From: Stenogyne calaminthoides
Lineage: Eukaryota > Streptophyta > Magnoliopsida > Lamiales > Lamiaceae
NCBI GenBank assembly: GCA_037126765.1
Contig: JBBCBC010000033.1
Location: 9,190,085-9,254,084, forward strand
DNA length: 64,000 nucleotides
Reading direction: 5' to 3'
A program made the translations under genes and the position numbers. Within the stretch, counting starts at the first letter, position 1; each line of letters starts with the position of its first letter. Below, piece after piece: positions 35,807 to 48,057 of the stretch. Under the pieces are notes generated by a model. The model made no database searches and was not told the origin of the DNA. It saw nothing but the letters and a program-made list of their open reading frames with translations.

Positions 35807-38800
35807 CTCTATACACCTGGTTCTAACATCCCTAACTCAACTGAAAGTTCCTGAAATCTTGATTCAGCCAAAGGTTTAGTCAAGATATCAGCTCTCTGCT
35901 TATCAGTATGAATTTTCTCCATCCTTATGTCCTTCTTCTCGACATGATCTCGATGAAGTGATGTATGATATCCACTTGCTTGCATCGGTGTGCAATCTGG
36001 GATTTTTGTGAAATAGCAATGGCACTATTATTGTCACAAAATATTGGTACTTCATTGGCTACAACTTTATAATCCCTTAATTGTTGTGCGAGCCAAAGAA
36101 TCGAAACCACAATGACTTCCCCGACCATGTATTGATTTTAGTAAGTCTTTGTTGTTATCGAGGTTTGTTTTCTTCGAAAACCAAGATATCGACTTACTTC
36201 CTAGAAATTGACAAGTTCTGAAGTGGACTTCCTGTCAATTCTGCAACCTCCATAATCGACATCGAGTAACGGTTAATTCAAGGAATTCATCAGCTGGATA
36301 CCATAATCCTCTATTCACTGTGCCTTTAAGATACTTCAGTATCTTTTTGGCAGCCTCCATGTGACTAGCCTTAGGATTAGCTTGGTATCTTGCACATATC
36401 CCAACAAAGAAATGTTATATCCGACCTACTTGTCAGAAGATAGAGCAATGATCCAATGATTCCTCTATAATCAAAGATGGCTTCTTGATTTGCCTTGTAA
36501 TCGGGATCCATCTTGTAGTTAGTATTCATGGGAATCCTAAGCGCATTGCATTTTTTGTACACCATATTTAGCAATCAGATCTCTGGTGTATTTTGCCTGG
36601 TTGATGAATATTCCTTCCTTTGATTGTTTCACTTGAAGACCTAGAAAGAAATTCATCTCTCCCATCATTGACATCTCAAACTTGTCTTTCATCAGTGTTG
36701 AAAACTTTTCACACAGCTGATGGTTTGGAGATCCAAAAATGATGTCATCAACATATATCTGAACTAGTAAGATATCTTCCCCATCCTCTATCCTGAACAG
36801 AGTTCTATAAATAGTTCCTTTGACAAAACCATGGTCAGTAAGAAATTGAGAAAGAGTATCATACCATGCTCTGGGTGCTTGTTTGAGACCATACAAAGCT
36901 TTTCTGAGCCTGTAAACTTGATCATTTTGTTTGAAACCAGGAGGTTGTTCCACATAAACCTCTTCTTTAAACACACCATTCAGAAATGCACTTTTCACAT
37001 CCATTTGATAGACAGTGAACTTCATGTGGGCAGCATATGCAAGAAACAATCTGATGGCTTCTAGTCTTGCAACCGGTGCAAAGATTTCATCATAATTCAA
37101 GCCTTCTTCTTGGGAATAACCTTGTGCAACTAGCCTTGCCTTGTTTCTTACAATGTTGTTGTTTTCATCTCTTTTATTCTTGAAAACCCACTTGGTTCCA
37201 ATGACATTGTGCCTTTCAGGTCTATCTACTAGCTCCCATACTTCATTCCTTGAGAATTGATTCAAATTTCATCTTGCATAGCGAAGAATCCAATGAGAAT
37301 CTTGTAGAGCTTCACCAATCTCAAAAGAGGTTCTTTCTCCGATAGGAAGCAAAGCAGAATAGTGCACTCTCACCATGGAACCTTCTTGTTTTAACACCTT
37401 CGGTTAGATCACCCACAATCGACTTGTAAGATGACTATCTAACCATTTCCTTCTTGATGTTCCCCTTCAAGAATATCCTCAACATTTGAAATGTTAGGTT
37501 CGATTAATTCAATAAACTTCGAGGGAACAACGAGAAAAGGAGAAAGGGAATCATCTTCCTCGGGGAAATTCTATTGAGAACATTGTCGAGACATTTGTTC
37601 CCCTTTGGTTGATAGATTCAGAAATTTGCCTCATTTGTGACCACATCTTCATTGGCATCACATACCGAGTGCGAGGCGGGTGTCTGTTCAGATTGGTCAC
37701 CTTTGGAGTGTTGGTTTTCCGAGTCTCACCATCTTGAGTTCCATCCCGAACTTCTTTATTCGAGTCTAAGTCACTCCAATCATAGGATGTGGTGACTTCT
37801 TCTTTTCGAGTTCGATGGATGATTTATCTTTACATTTCGGGGCTTAATCTGGTGATCCTCTTAGTCATTTCATGCATCATGTTCATGTTTCTTCCGAACA
37901 CAAACAGATTCATCAAAAACAACATGAGGTGTTTCCTCCACAATAAGAGTCCTGGGTTATTTGTAAACTCGAAAGTTTTTACTAACTTCGAATATCCTAA
38001 GAATATTCCTTCATCGACTTTACTATCAAATGTTTTCAACTGATCTTTACCATTATTGTGTATGAAACACTTGCAACCAAACACACGAAAGAAAGAAACA
38101 AGAGGCTTCCTTTCATTCCAAAGCTCATATGGTGTTTTGCCTCGACTCTTAGTCAGCATGGATCTATTCTGAGAGTAGCATGCACGGTGTTGCGACTTGA
38201 GACAAAATCTTTTAGGAATATAAAACTTCAAATTTATCATTGTCCTTGCAGCTTCTTTCAGAGTCCTGTTCCTTCTTTCAGCAACACCATTTTGTTGAGG
38301 GGTCCTTGCAGCTGATGTTTCATGTGAAATTTCATTCTCTGCACAATAATCAGATATGATATGATTTATAAATTCAGTTCCTTTGTCAGATCTGATTTTG
38401 ACCACACTCAGATTTTTTTCTCAATCTTAGCCTTTTGATGAATGGCGAACTTTATTTGAGTCTCTTTCTTACTGAGTAAGAATATGACCCAAGTATATCT
38501 TGAGTAGTCATCAACTACTACCAATGAGTATTTCCTGCCATTAGTGCTCACTGGTGTTATAGGACCAAAAAGATCCATATGCGATGAATCGAAGTATTAC
38601 GTCGTTAGAAACATCTACTTTGCTTTTAAATGATGCTCTTATTTGTTTTCCTTTCTGGCACGCATCACAAATATGTTCCTTACTGAACACTTCATTAGGC
38701 AACCCTCTCACAAGAGCTAATCTTGCAAGCTTGTTGGGGTTTTGAAATTTAGGTGATTCATTCTTTTATGCCATAACCAACCTGGTATCTGTGGAACTTT

Positions 38801-39200
38801 TTTAGCAACTAAACATGTATCTTTAGGAGTTGAACTCCAATCGACCAAGATACACATTCCCTTTTCTTGTACCGGTCAATAATACTTTTCGTGATGTATC
38901 ATCTTTCACAAAACATAAGTTCTTAGAGAACTCAACATTAAAAACCCTTATCACGAAATTAGCTAATTGAAAGCAAGTTATGCTTCAATCCGGATACATA
39001 TGAAACACCATGGATATGAGGCGAGTCGATTTCCAAAGTTCCATATCCTTGACCATCCTTGGAGTTATCTCCAAAAAGTGATCGTGGGCCTCTTTGTTCA
39101 ACATAGTCATTTGAGTATCTTCTTGTATCTGTCATATGTCTTGAACAACCCTTTGTCAAGATACCATATATCGGGAGCTTTTTTCATCTCGCTCATCGAT
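35807..39200 (-). pseudogene. Pol of element C (protease, integrase, RT, RNase H)
   Basis: On the minus strand: a protease scrap around GCSRHMT (about 39150); an integrase zinc part with CDACQKGKQIRASFKSK near 38640; an integrase core with RSDKGTEF and TPQQNGVAERRNR (38405-38270); RT as an open stretch of 242 codons (37265-36537) with GTKWVFKNKRDE, MDVKSAFLNG and the catalytic YVDDIIFG; and RNase H with FCDNNSAIAISQ near 36050, ending RADILTKPLAESRFQ near 35850. RT and the integrase core look functional in motif content. Frames are broken mainly between 37270 and 37830 and around 38410-38960, where CAG/CTG distortion is heavy. Real death and sequence error cannot be separated here. Confidence 0.85.
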
Positions 39201-39254
39201 TGCCATGTGATCTTTAGTCAGTTCAGTGCCCTTGTTTTCCTCCTGAAAAATAGA

Positions 39255-41666
39255 TCAATTCTTAGGTACCCAGTTTGTGTAAGGTCCTACAAGGTTAGAT
39301 GTACCTTTCGGAATCCAAATCTGCCTGACAACTCTAATCACTTTAGAGTGGCTAATTTGTCTTCCATAAACATCAACATACACATCTACTACTCTGGGTG
39401 CCTTAGCAGTTTTCTGTGTATGTGTGCTCGATTTAGCATGAACATGGGCTTTTGAATTCTTCTTTGGTTCAGGCCTTTTGTTCATTTGCTTTGGCTTCTG
39501 TGCAGCCGGTCTAAATCTTTGATGACTCGGGTTTAGATAACCTTTACCCTTTGGCAAGTGGGGTTGGGGTTATGCATCTTTGAAATCTGGGTCTTTTCAA
39601 ATGTACTTGAGGACTTGGTCTCTTTAGTTGAGAATGTCTCTTTGAAAGTGTTTCTCATCCGAGATTTCCTCGATGGTTCGATGTGGAGCCTTTTTTAGGT
39701 TTGCATTCTTAGCTTTGAGGCTTTGAAGTACTTGCCTGAAACTTTCCAACTGAGTGCTCAGGTTTTCTAGCCTTCTCCTGAGGTTTGGGCTTTCTAACCT
39801 GATCATTCAGTTTTACTGTGACCATAGGTCCTTTACCCTTGTCTAACACCTTGGGCATTTCTTCAGTTTGAAGTGTAGGTGCCACTGGTTTTACAAAGAT
39901 TGTCTTCTTGCTACTTGATCAAAGATTGAGATGACCTTGTGAGGTTCCCTGGAATGTATCTCAATCCAGATTTTTATAGTGACAGATCTCTGGTAACTCA
40001 ATTTCATCTATTACATTAGATGCATTATTCAATAGAGTTAACTTCTTATGTGCACTATCCTCACGATTCTGTAGAGTTTCATGCTTCTCGAGAGAGGTCA
40101 TTGAACTTAGTCTGATTAGTTGAATCTCTTGATTGGATTTCTCTAGCTTTTTCGATTAGGGTCATTTATCTTCTCTTCTCTTTCTCTCGAGAGTTGTACT
40201 TTCAGAACATCCGATTCATTAGTAGCTCCCATTAATTGAGAAGTGATTTGATGATTGCTAGAGTCTTTCCATTTTAGATTTTTCGACTTCGGTTCCTTAT
40301 TACGCTCTTGAGTTCTATTTAGCGATCCTTGCAAACAACATAGTCCTTCATCGATTCTCAAAAGAATCCATCGGTCAAAATATTTGTTTTTAGTGGAACT
40401 TGAAAACTCTTGTGCTAGTGTAGGAGCAACAACGAGAGAAAGAAGAGTTTACCCCTCAATGGCCATCGACAAATGTCATCACTTTCAGCATGCGAGAATA
40501 TCTCATCGAAGAGCTAGATCCTCCTACCGAGTGTTCTTCTTACGCAACCATGGCCTTTTTGCAAGAGAACTTCTTGTCTCTTTTAGCTTGCCTTTCTCTT
40601 CTCTCCTTAGCACTCAAATCGGACAATCATCTTGGTAGTGACCTTTCTTCCGCAATTATAGCATCTGTTGGTATCATCATCCCGATCACTTTCTTCCTTG
40701 GACTTGGAGTCCTTCTTTCTAGATGAAGATCCTTGAATTTTCGTGTCCTTCTTCTTCTCGGTTGTTACGTCCTCAAGTTTCTTTTCTGGTACTGTGGTTC
40801 TGTAATAGCTTTTTGTATTTTCCAAATCTACTATTAAGTCTGTCAAACCTTCTTGCCATCAGTCTTGCTAGCTTTTCCTCAAGCTCATCGATTTTTTGGC
40901 ATGGGGTTCTCGACTCTCTAGTTTCTGAGGTTTTATCTTTGGCTTTTAAAGCCACATTCTTACTAGATGATGAATCATCTTTCTTTGTCGACCCTTTTTG
41001 GATTTCTTATCAATTACAAATTCATAGGCCTTCAAATTTCGAGAGAAGACTTGTTGGTATGGCATTGAATTATTGTTCTTGGTGTTTTCAATCACCCTTT
41101 GCATGAATATCCCATTTCTTAGAAAGACCTCTAAGAATTTTCAATGCAACTTCTCTTTGTGGATATTTCTTTCCAAGTGCATTTAGATCATTCATGATCT
41201 TTAGTGAATCGACTTCCAATTTGTCTATTGATTCACCATCATCCATTTTCAAAACTATCAAACTTTCCAATTGCCCTTGAAAGTTTGTTTTCTTTTATAT
41301 GAAATGTGCCTTGGCACATTCTGACTAGTGTATCCCAAATCTCTTTTTAGCGATATTACGGTGAGAGATCATTCACATCACACCATCATCAATTATCTTT
41401 GTATAGTGTGTCTTTTTGCAATGTAGTCTAGATTGACTAACTTTTTCTCTCCTCAGAGTCGGGTTGGTCATCGGACTTAGGAAAGTCTGCTCTAGGATCA
41501 ATTCTCTCATCTTTACATTCCTCTGGGATTCACCACAAGAAATTGGAATGGTCCTTGAGATACCACTCTCCACATACGCTCATGTTTGGAATCTGAGATG
41601 AGCCTGCATTCTCGATCTCCATAGATCATAGTTCTCTTGAGAACATGGGAAGTTTTTAGAAGACAT
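39255..41666 (-). pseudogene. Gag of element C
   Basis: Starts at 41666 on the minus strand (MSSKNFP), followed by the YDLWRSRMQAHL block, a capsid region with ESIDKLEVDSLKIMNDLNAL (near 41220), a CCHC knuckle CYNCGRK...C near 40660-40620, a coiled-coil part and a conserved end WIPKGTSNLVGPYTNW at about 39265. The knuckle is out of frame by one base in a G run. It contains the capsid middle and knuckle that B lacks. Many short shifts split it, mostly at CAG/CTG or homopolymers, so the true state may be better than it reads. Confidence 0.8.
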
Positions 41667-41783
41667 TTTATCGATCTTTTTAAAAGAAAAAAATTAAACC
41701 AAATAAGATCGATTCGGATAGACCACAAGTATTTTTGAAAATAAAACTTTGGTCAACAAAGCAGGTGGTCAAGTTGAACCACT

Positions 41784-41795
41784 GCTTTGATACCA
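41784..41795 (-). other. Primer-binding site of element C
   Basis: Minus strand TGGTATCAAAGC, one base different from the initiator-Met tRNA complement seen in B. Confidence 0.85.
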
Positions 41796-41797
41796 CT

Positions 41798-43860
41798 TGT
41801 TGGTCCCGGTGCAAACGAGTCTTACACGTGTATGGGGGAATACACATGTTGGTGTTTTTAAACTTTTTCTTCTTGAGATCGGCTTGGGTCGAGATAATCA
41901 CGAAGATTAGGTTCGAGAAGCCTGGATAGCTCTCGAGTCAAAGTCTCTCGAGAGGCGGTGATCCCGTTTGCTTTCGGATACCTCGAGATAATCCCAACCG
42001 AGTCACGAGTGTCGAGAGATCCTGAGTTGCTTGGATCGGATAACCAACTTATTGAACCCTCGGAAGAGTAAGTTGAGTTTTTGGTAACTATCTGTTTCTA
42101 GCTACTCGGTCGTGCGGAATGGTTGGCTCTTAGTTTATACTCGTTTTAAGCTTTGCTTTGAAAACCTTCCCTTAATGGAATAGTGATTAGTTGTGATTCG
42201 GTTATGCAACCCGGTGGATTGATTCCAACCGAAATGTCGATTGAAAAGTATGCTTTCAAAATCAAGTCAATCAATGCAAGTTAAGCATACGCAGATAAGG
42301 AAAGCAATAAACAACACAAGAATTATAGTGGTTCAGAGACTCAAGCTCCTACATCCACTCTCTCTGATCCTCAGAGAAATTCACTAATCACTTCTGAGCT
42401 TTCTGACTACCTCGTGTAGTTTACTTACTCAACTTCGTACGAGTTTTCTGACTACTCCACGTAGTTTACTTACTCAACCCGACCTTGAGTTTTCTGACTA
42501 CCTCCGTAGTTTACTTAATCGAACACAAACAAGCTTTCAGACTACCCCTGTAGCTTACTAACTTCTCCTCTAGAGTTTTCTGACTACTCCGCGTAGTTTA
42601 CTAACTCTTTACAACACTTCTCACCAACAAACACACTCCAACTACCTTCTCAAGGGTTTGGGGTTTCTCGGTTGGTTTCCAACTAGGATGAGGTATCCTT
42701 TACAATGAAGCACAATGCAAAGGGTTAGGATATCTTGACTAAGCTTTGGATAAATCTTATCAAGCTAGGCTTAGTTTAGTGAGCTCTCTTCACTATAGAA
42801 GCACTTGGGAAATTCTAAGTTTTTCGAGTGCTTTAACTTTTGCAAGAATAAGTTTGAGCTCTTGAGTTGCATATAAATTTCCCGTAACCTTACAATGTAG
42901 AGGGTCACCAGTATTTATAGGCATACACCAAGGTCACTTTTGAAAATTATCCGTTGGAGAGATAGCTTCGTGAGTTTCCTCTTATGGTGTGTGAGAAATG
43001 GCTATATTTAGGGTTTGAAACTCCTTAACGCGTTTTAGGCAATATCCTTTCATGTAGTCGGTCTTCACTTTTGCAGTCTGGAACTTTTGTACATCTGACA
43101 TCTTTTTTTCGGCGACACATCCGCTGTCGATTGTCGATGTATAGTCTGATGTCGTCTTCCTTTTTGACTTTTGTCTCCGGTTAAAGGTAGACACCTTCAA
43201 GCGGCTCTTTTTGGTTACAAACTCGAGTTTGATATAACCTTAACAACACTTCCGACTTAGTTCCTTTTATGCGCATTTGAATGTCTTGGCAAATATCTAT
43301 TTTCTAAGGAATCGCGATCTTCTCAAGATTGCATCGCCGGATAGATATATTGATTGCCTCGGAACATTGAGGTTCATCTTGAGCATTGATACCTTCTTTG
43401 AGTTTTTGATAATTATTGTGCCTTGATATTCTTGATCTTCAATCTTGATCTTGATCTTGCGTCTTGAGTCTTGAGTCTTGAGGGTCTTACGAGTCTTTGA
43501 GAGTCTTCGAGTCTCTTGGTGACGTCTGCTTGAATCTTCGTCTTGAGTCTTGAGTTCCTCGAGATATCTCTTGAGTCTTGATATCTCGATTTTCTGCTTG
43601 AGTCTTGGATCTCGATTTCCTCTCGAGTCTTGAAACTTTCCGGTTTCATCTTTGAAACCGGTTTCTTGAAACATCTTGAGTTCTTGAGTCTTGAGAACCT
43701 ATCACGATCTATATCTCTTGACTATACATTTTGCGGATAACATTACGAATACTCAAAAGCGAATCGATTCAACTATCAAGATCATTCTGGACATGTCATA
43801 CTCAGGGGTTTTTGGGATCTAATCAAAATCATATATCTTTATTAAATTCATCTCCCAACA
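41798..43860 (-). repeat. 5' LTR of element C
   Basis: Begins TGTTGGTCCCGGTGC, ends CATCTCCCAACA. CAG/CTG sites are altered in 41860-42300 and 43060-43760 but normal in 42310-42900. Confidence 0.9.
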
Positions 43861-44467
43861 GGTTTATTACTTGTAATTAAACCTTGGTTTGTTGCTGATC
43901 TTCTTATCAATAAGACCTAATCATAACTATGTGGATTCTTAAGCACACAATATTCATTCTACCAGTTCTCCAAATGTTACCAAGAAACTTCTTCAAATGT
44001 TACCAATAAACATTTAAACAAGTTAGGATTCAATTCGAAATTGGAACTTACGAATTGACAAATCACTAAAATCAAGAAACAGCCTTAGCCTTGTAACACA
44101 CATTTACAATTAAATGGTTACCTCTCACAACAAAATGCAATGTTTTTTTCCCTAAACTAGGAAATATTAGCTATTTAAAAAAAAAAAAAAAACTACCAAG
44201 TGCAGAATTGCGGTAAGTTGACGGGAAAGACACATTTGTGATGTTTAAATGACCTCTCAATTCTTCATTTCTCAACAACCTTTTAATTAACTTGTTCTTT
44301 ACTAAATCTTTCCTTTTCTGTAACAATGTGATGGATATCATCCCGACCAAGTAAATGTCCAAAATATACCTCCTTCATAAACTGGACATGTGTATTCGTC
44401 CACATTTATCTTTGTCATTGACTTGGGAATATATATTATTAAACTTTCGTCTTGTGTACTGGGTGAC
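43861..44467. other. Intergenic stretch between elements C and D
   Basis: About 600 bp of host sequence, AT-rich, with no gene recognised. It carries the right TSD of C (GGTTT) and the left TSD of D (GTGAC). Confidence 0.6.
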
Positions 44468-44913
44468 TGATGCGAACGAGGGTTTTTGGACCCAATAATA
44501 CGTGCAAAATTATATGGCAAGGAATTGTCCTACATTTGTAACTAAAGTTAATGGGCAAGATTTTCCAAGATATATTCCAAGATTTGGCAAGATTCACAAG
44601 GAAGATCAAGATTATCATATTTTTACTGTGTTTATTTATTTTATAGGTTAGATTTCGTTTTTGTCCTTTAATTTTCGTTCTAGTATATCGCATATAGATT
44701 TAGGGTGAGATTTAGTCCTTTTTGGGGTAGATTTGGTCCTGTTTTTATCCTATAAATACTTGGGACGCTTTTCTTTGTTTTTAAAGTAGAAAAATAATAA
44801 AAATCTTTGGCAACTTGGTCAAAACCTAATTGTTTCTTGCCAACCTGAGTTGGGGCTATAATTATTATCGTTCTTTGCGTATTATTTGTGTTTTGAGATC
44901 GCAGTTCTCATCA
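44468..44913 (+). repeat. 5' LTR of element D
   Basis: Contains TCCTATAAATACTTGG near 44748-44763 as TATA box, and ends GTTCTCATCA. Confidence 0.9.
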
Positions 44914-44964
44914 AATTGGTGCTTTCATTGAGAGTAGACGAGAATCGAGAAAGAAATATGAGCA

Positions 44965-46248
44965 ATGGCGGGAACTCACAAGGAGAAGAAGAAGCGCAGT
45001 GCGGACTCTTCATCCAGAATGAAGAGCGATGAGGATTCTTCGACTGAAGAATCTGATTCCTCAGAAACGGAGGAAATCAACCCTAACCGACGTCAGGATA
45101 GGGAAGATGTGAACAGGGGAGACCGGAGAAGGGGGAGGCCCAAATTAACCTGCCCTACGTTCAACGGTAGCAATCCAAATTCATGGCTAAGCTGGGTGAA
45201 CCTGTACTTTACGCTGAACGACAACGAACGTAGCAAAAGGGTGAAGTATGCGGCATACTACATGGAATGAGAAGTGAACGATTGGTGGCAATTGATTAAC
45301 AGGTTATATCAAAAGCAAGGACGGATCATTCGGTGGAAGGATTTCAAAAAGGAACTTATGGCGAGATTTGGACCATCCGATTTCGTTGATTATGACGGCA
45401 ACTATTTTCATGATATTCTGCACGCTGCCGCTACCGCACTTGGAGATGAAAACGTTGGTACGTGTTCTGTTACCCTACCACACGATGGGCCACACGATGG
45501 ATTTGATGTCTTTATTGATAAAATTGGGCCAATTAATTCAAATAGGGACTCCACGTCAAGTGGGCTTTTTAATACCAATGAGTCGACTTATATTCATGAC
45601 TATACTAATTGTGTTAATAATTATTATGGAACTTTGCATGCGGGTGAGTATATGGATTTTTTTGAAGATACTGAAGAGTTTGGGCTTAAGGAACTTTTTG
45701 GGAATTTTTGGAATGATGAGGCAATTGGGCCTACTATTTGGGATGAAAAAATTAATCAGTTTGAGCCCGATAATTCGTTTGATGATTTTTGTGAAGATGG
45801 GTTAATAATTTTTTTGGAAGGGTTTGAGCTTTGGAATAATAAGGAGAACTGTGGGCCTTTTACTTATGATGAGATGGCCTGTTTTACTGAATCTTCATAT
45901 TATGATGGACCACCTCTTTATGATGAAGAAGCGGCCGTAGTTAATTCTATGCCTTCCATTTTTTATGTCGAGCTCGTAGATGATTCGTGCCAAAATTGTG
46001 AACGTGAAGAAAATAATAAATATCATGATGAGCCCCCTATTTATGAAAACGAACCTGAAGACGAGTTGTCCCAAGTTTTTGATACGGAAGTTGACAACAC
46101 TTCAAATTTTTGGGGCCTTGATACGGTGTTTGACGAAATTCGCCTATATGATGATGAAGGTTATATCTCACATAATAATTATTATTATTTTATAACTAAT
46201 GATAGTTATTTTGTTGGTATTACTATGAAAAAATTGCGCTATCGCTAA
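44965..46248 (+). CDS. Gag fused to a long acidic domain in element D (one stop codon)
   Basis: A single frame from ATG 44965 to 46248, 427 codons, with one in-frame TGA at 45268-45270. The N-terminal part is charged (KEKKKRSADSSSR), then CPTFNGSNPNSWLSWVNLYF and a block ending WWQLINRLYQ, IRWKDFKKELMARFGPSDF, typical of Gypsy gag capsid. The TGA falls where Gly is expected (YYMEGEVNDWW in relatives). From about codon 150 on, the sequence is unlike gag: roughly 275 residues very rich in Asp, Glu, Tyr, Phe and Asn, with repeated (P)PxYDEE words. No zinc knuckle or protease follows. The acidic domain's job is unknown; it is long and open despite the small element, which suggests selection or youth. 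Confidence 0.8.
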
Positions 46249-46409
46249 AAGATTTTTGGCCACACCCGAACAGCTGATAAAATTTTTTGAGCTCATTTGT
46301 TTTGTGGCAAGCAAACGGCAATTAGATGAAGGGGAGCATTTAGGCTCGATAAGAGAGTGTTCCCATAATTGGTCCTTGAGGACAAGGAAGATCTTAAAGG
46401 GGACGGGAA

Positions 46410-46857
46410 TGATGCGAATGAGGATTTTTGGACCCAATAATATGTGCAAGATTATATGGCAAGGAATTGTCCTACTTTTGTAACTAAAGTTAATGGGCAA
46501 GATTTTCCAAGATATATTCCAAGATTTGGCAAGATTCACAAGGAAGATCAAGATTATCATATATTTACTGTATTTATTTATTTTATAGGTTAGCTTTCGT
46601 TTTTATCCTTTAATTTTCGTTCTAGTATATCGCATATAGATTTAAGGTGAGATTTAGTCCTTTTTGGGGTAGATTTGGTCCTGTTTTTTGTCCTATAAAT
46701 ACTTGAGACATTTTTCTTTGTTTTTAAAGCAGAAAATTAATTAAAAAACCTTTGGCAACTTGGTCAAAACCTAATTGTTTCTTGTCAACCTGAGTTGGGC
46801 AACAATTATTATCGTTTTTTGCGTATTATTTGTATTTTGTGATCGCGGTTTTCATCA
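46410..46857 (+). repeat. 3' LTR of element D
   Basis: 448 bp, about 95% like the left LTR by eye. Confidence 0.9.
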
Positions 46858-48057
46858 GTGACACTTGACTCTTTTAACTGTTTGCATTTTTTTCATGTAT
46901 ACAAGGTTTATACAAGAGAGTACACTTAAATAAAATATTGTAATCTATACTATATTAATGATTGGCTTGGGGTTGAGAAAAAATTTCGAACCTTTTTACC
47001 CCTGCCACTTTTTACTTTGTTCAATTTGATCCTTTCTTTTATTTTTTAATTTTATTTAAATTTTGTAAATTTAATTAATAAGTACTTTTAATTCTTTTGT
47101 TCGTCATATATTTTGATTTGTTCAATTTCATTCCGTCCTTTATTTTTTATAATTTCGTTCCGTGTTTTTTAATAATTACATTTATTTTTCATTATTTATG
47201 TCCAATTGTAATTTGTGGATTGGGGTCATGAATTTTATCTTGTAACTTTTTTACTAACTACTTATGTATCTCGTGCGACACACGTGCTTAAATGAAATAT
47301 TATAATAAAATAAGAAAGTTAGGAAGTTAAAAAGAAAGCTTTACCATGTTTGCAATTTCAGGATTGGATGTGTTTCCATCTTAAGAATATGACTTTGAAA
47401 AATTATCTACTTTAGTTAGCTTATTTAATTTCCTGACTTCTCAATTTTTATTTTTTTGGTCCATATCGTTTTCCCTATCCCAACATTATGTAAAGCTTCT
47501 TCCTACAAGAATATTTTTTATTATATCAATCATCATTCCATAAGCTATTGGTAGGTTCATAAATAAAAAATAGTTACCTTAGCCATTTCATAAACTTTAG
47601 CAAAGCTTCCTGGTATATTTTTTCATTGATCTGCTTTTTTTATTTGTGTCCCTAGCTTTTTATATAATATAATAATGTGAAGGATTGAGAGTAAAACATT
47701 TAAGTAACATATAATGAAACAAAAATACATGGTGTTGCTCATGTATAATTTTCAGTGGTTGTGAGTGGCTTCTTAAATGGTCGAGCTAGTGGGATGGCGC
47801 CACGTGCAAGGTCCAATATTATCTGTCATTAAATTTCAGTAGGAAAAAAGAGACATAAGTAAATAAGCTGGTAAATTTGAATGAGCAAGTCTTCGTCAAA
47901 ATTTATTCATAGTATAAAATTTATATCATTATATTTATAAAATAATGCAACTACACTTCTTAATTGATACACTTCTTAATTGATATCATTATATTTATAA
48001 ATTGATATCATAGTATCAAATGTCATGATACTAATTTATAAAAGTAGTGGTATCCAA
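46858..48057. other. Intergenic AT-rich stretch
   Basis: No gene recognised. Near 47895-48050 there are repeated words (CATAGTATAAAATTTATATC, GATATCATTATATTTATAAA) that recur around 49700-49830, probably remains of one dispersed repeat. Confidence 0.4.

Larger units (their letters stand above)
29145..43860 (-). mobile_element. Sirevirus-like Copia element C, nearly full structure
   Basis: LTRs of 2,039 bp (29145-31183) and 2,063 bp (41798-43860), with an exact 5-bp TSD GGTTT at 29140-29144 and 43861-43865. On the minus strand the right LTR is followed by TGGTATCAAAGC (41784-41795) and the left one is preceded by AAAAATGGGGAAAT. The order is gag, protease, integrase, RT, RNase H, then a large extra ORF, about 14.7 kb in all. 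B and C belong to one family. Setting aside CAG/CTG sites, the two LTRs are almost identical, so the insertion is young. Confidence 0.92.
44468..46857 (+). mobile_element. Short Gypsy-type LTR element with gag only (element D)
   Basis: LTRs of 446 bp (44468-44913) and 448 bp (46410-46857), TGATGCGAA...CATCA, with an exact TSD GTGAC (44463-44467 and 46858-46862). ATTGGTGCTTTCATTGAGAG follows the left LTR, the primer-site form common in plant Ty3/Gypsy elements. AAAGGGGACGGGAA precedes the right LTR. The 1.5-kb interior holds one ORF and no protease, RT or integrase, matching the TR-GAG class of non-autonomous elements. Confidence 0.9.

Noticed and set aside
45368..45805. Overlapping plus-strand frames rich in Ile/Met inside element D
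   Set aside because: They are out-of-frame shadows of the acidic ORF; their hydrophobic look comes from reading GAT/GAA codons in another frame.
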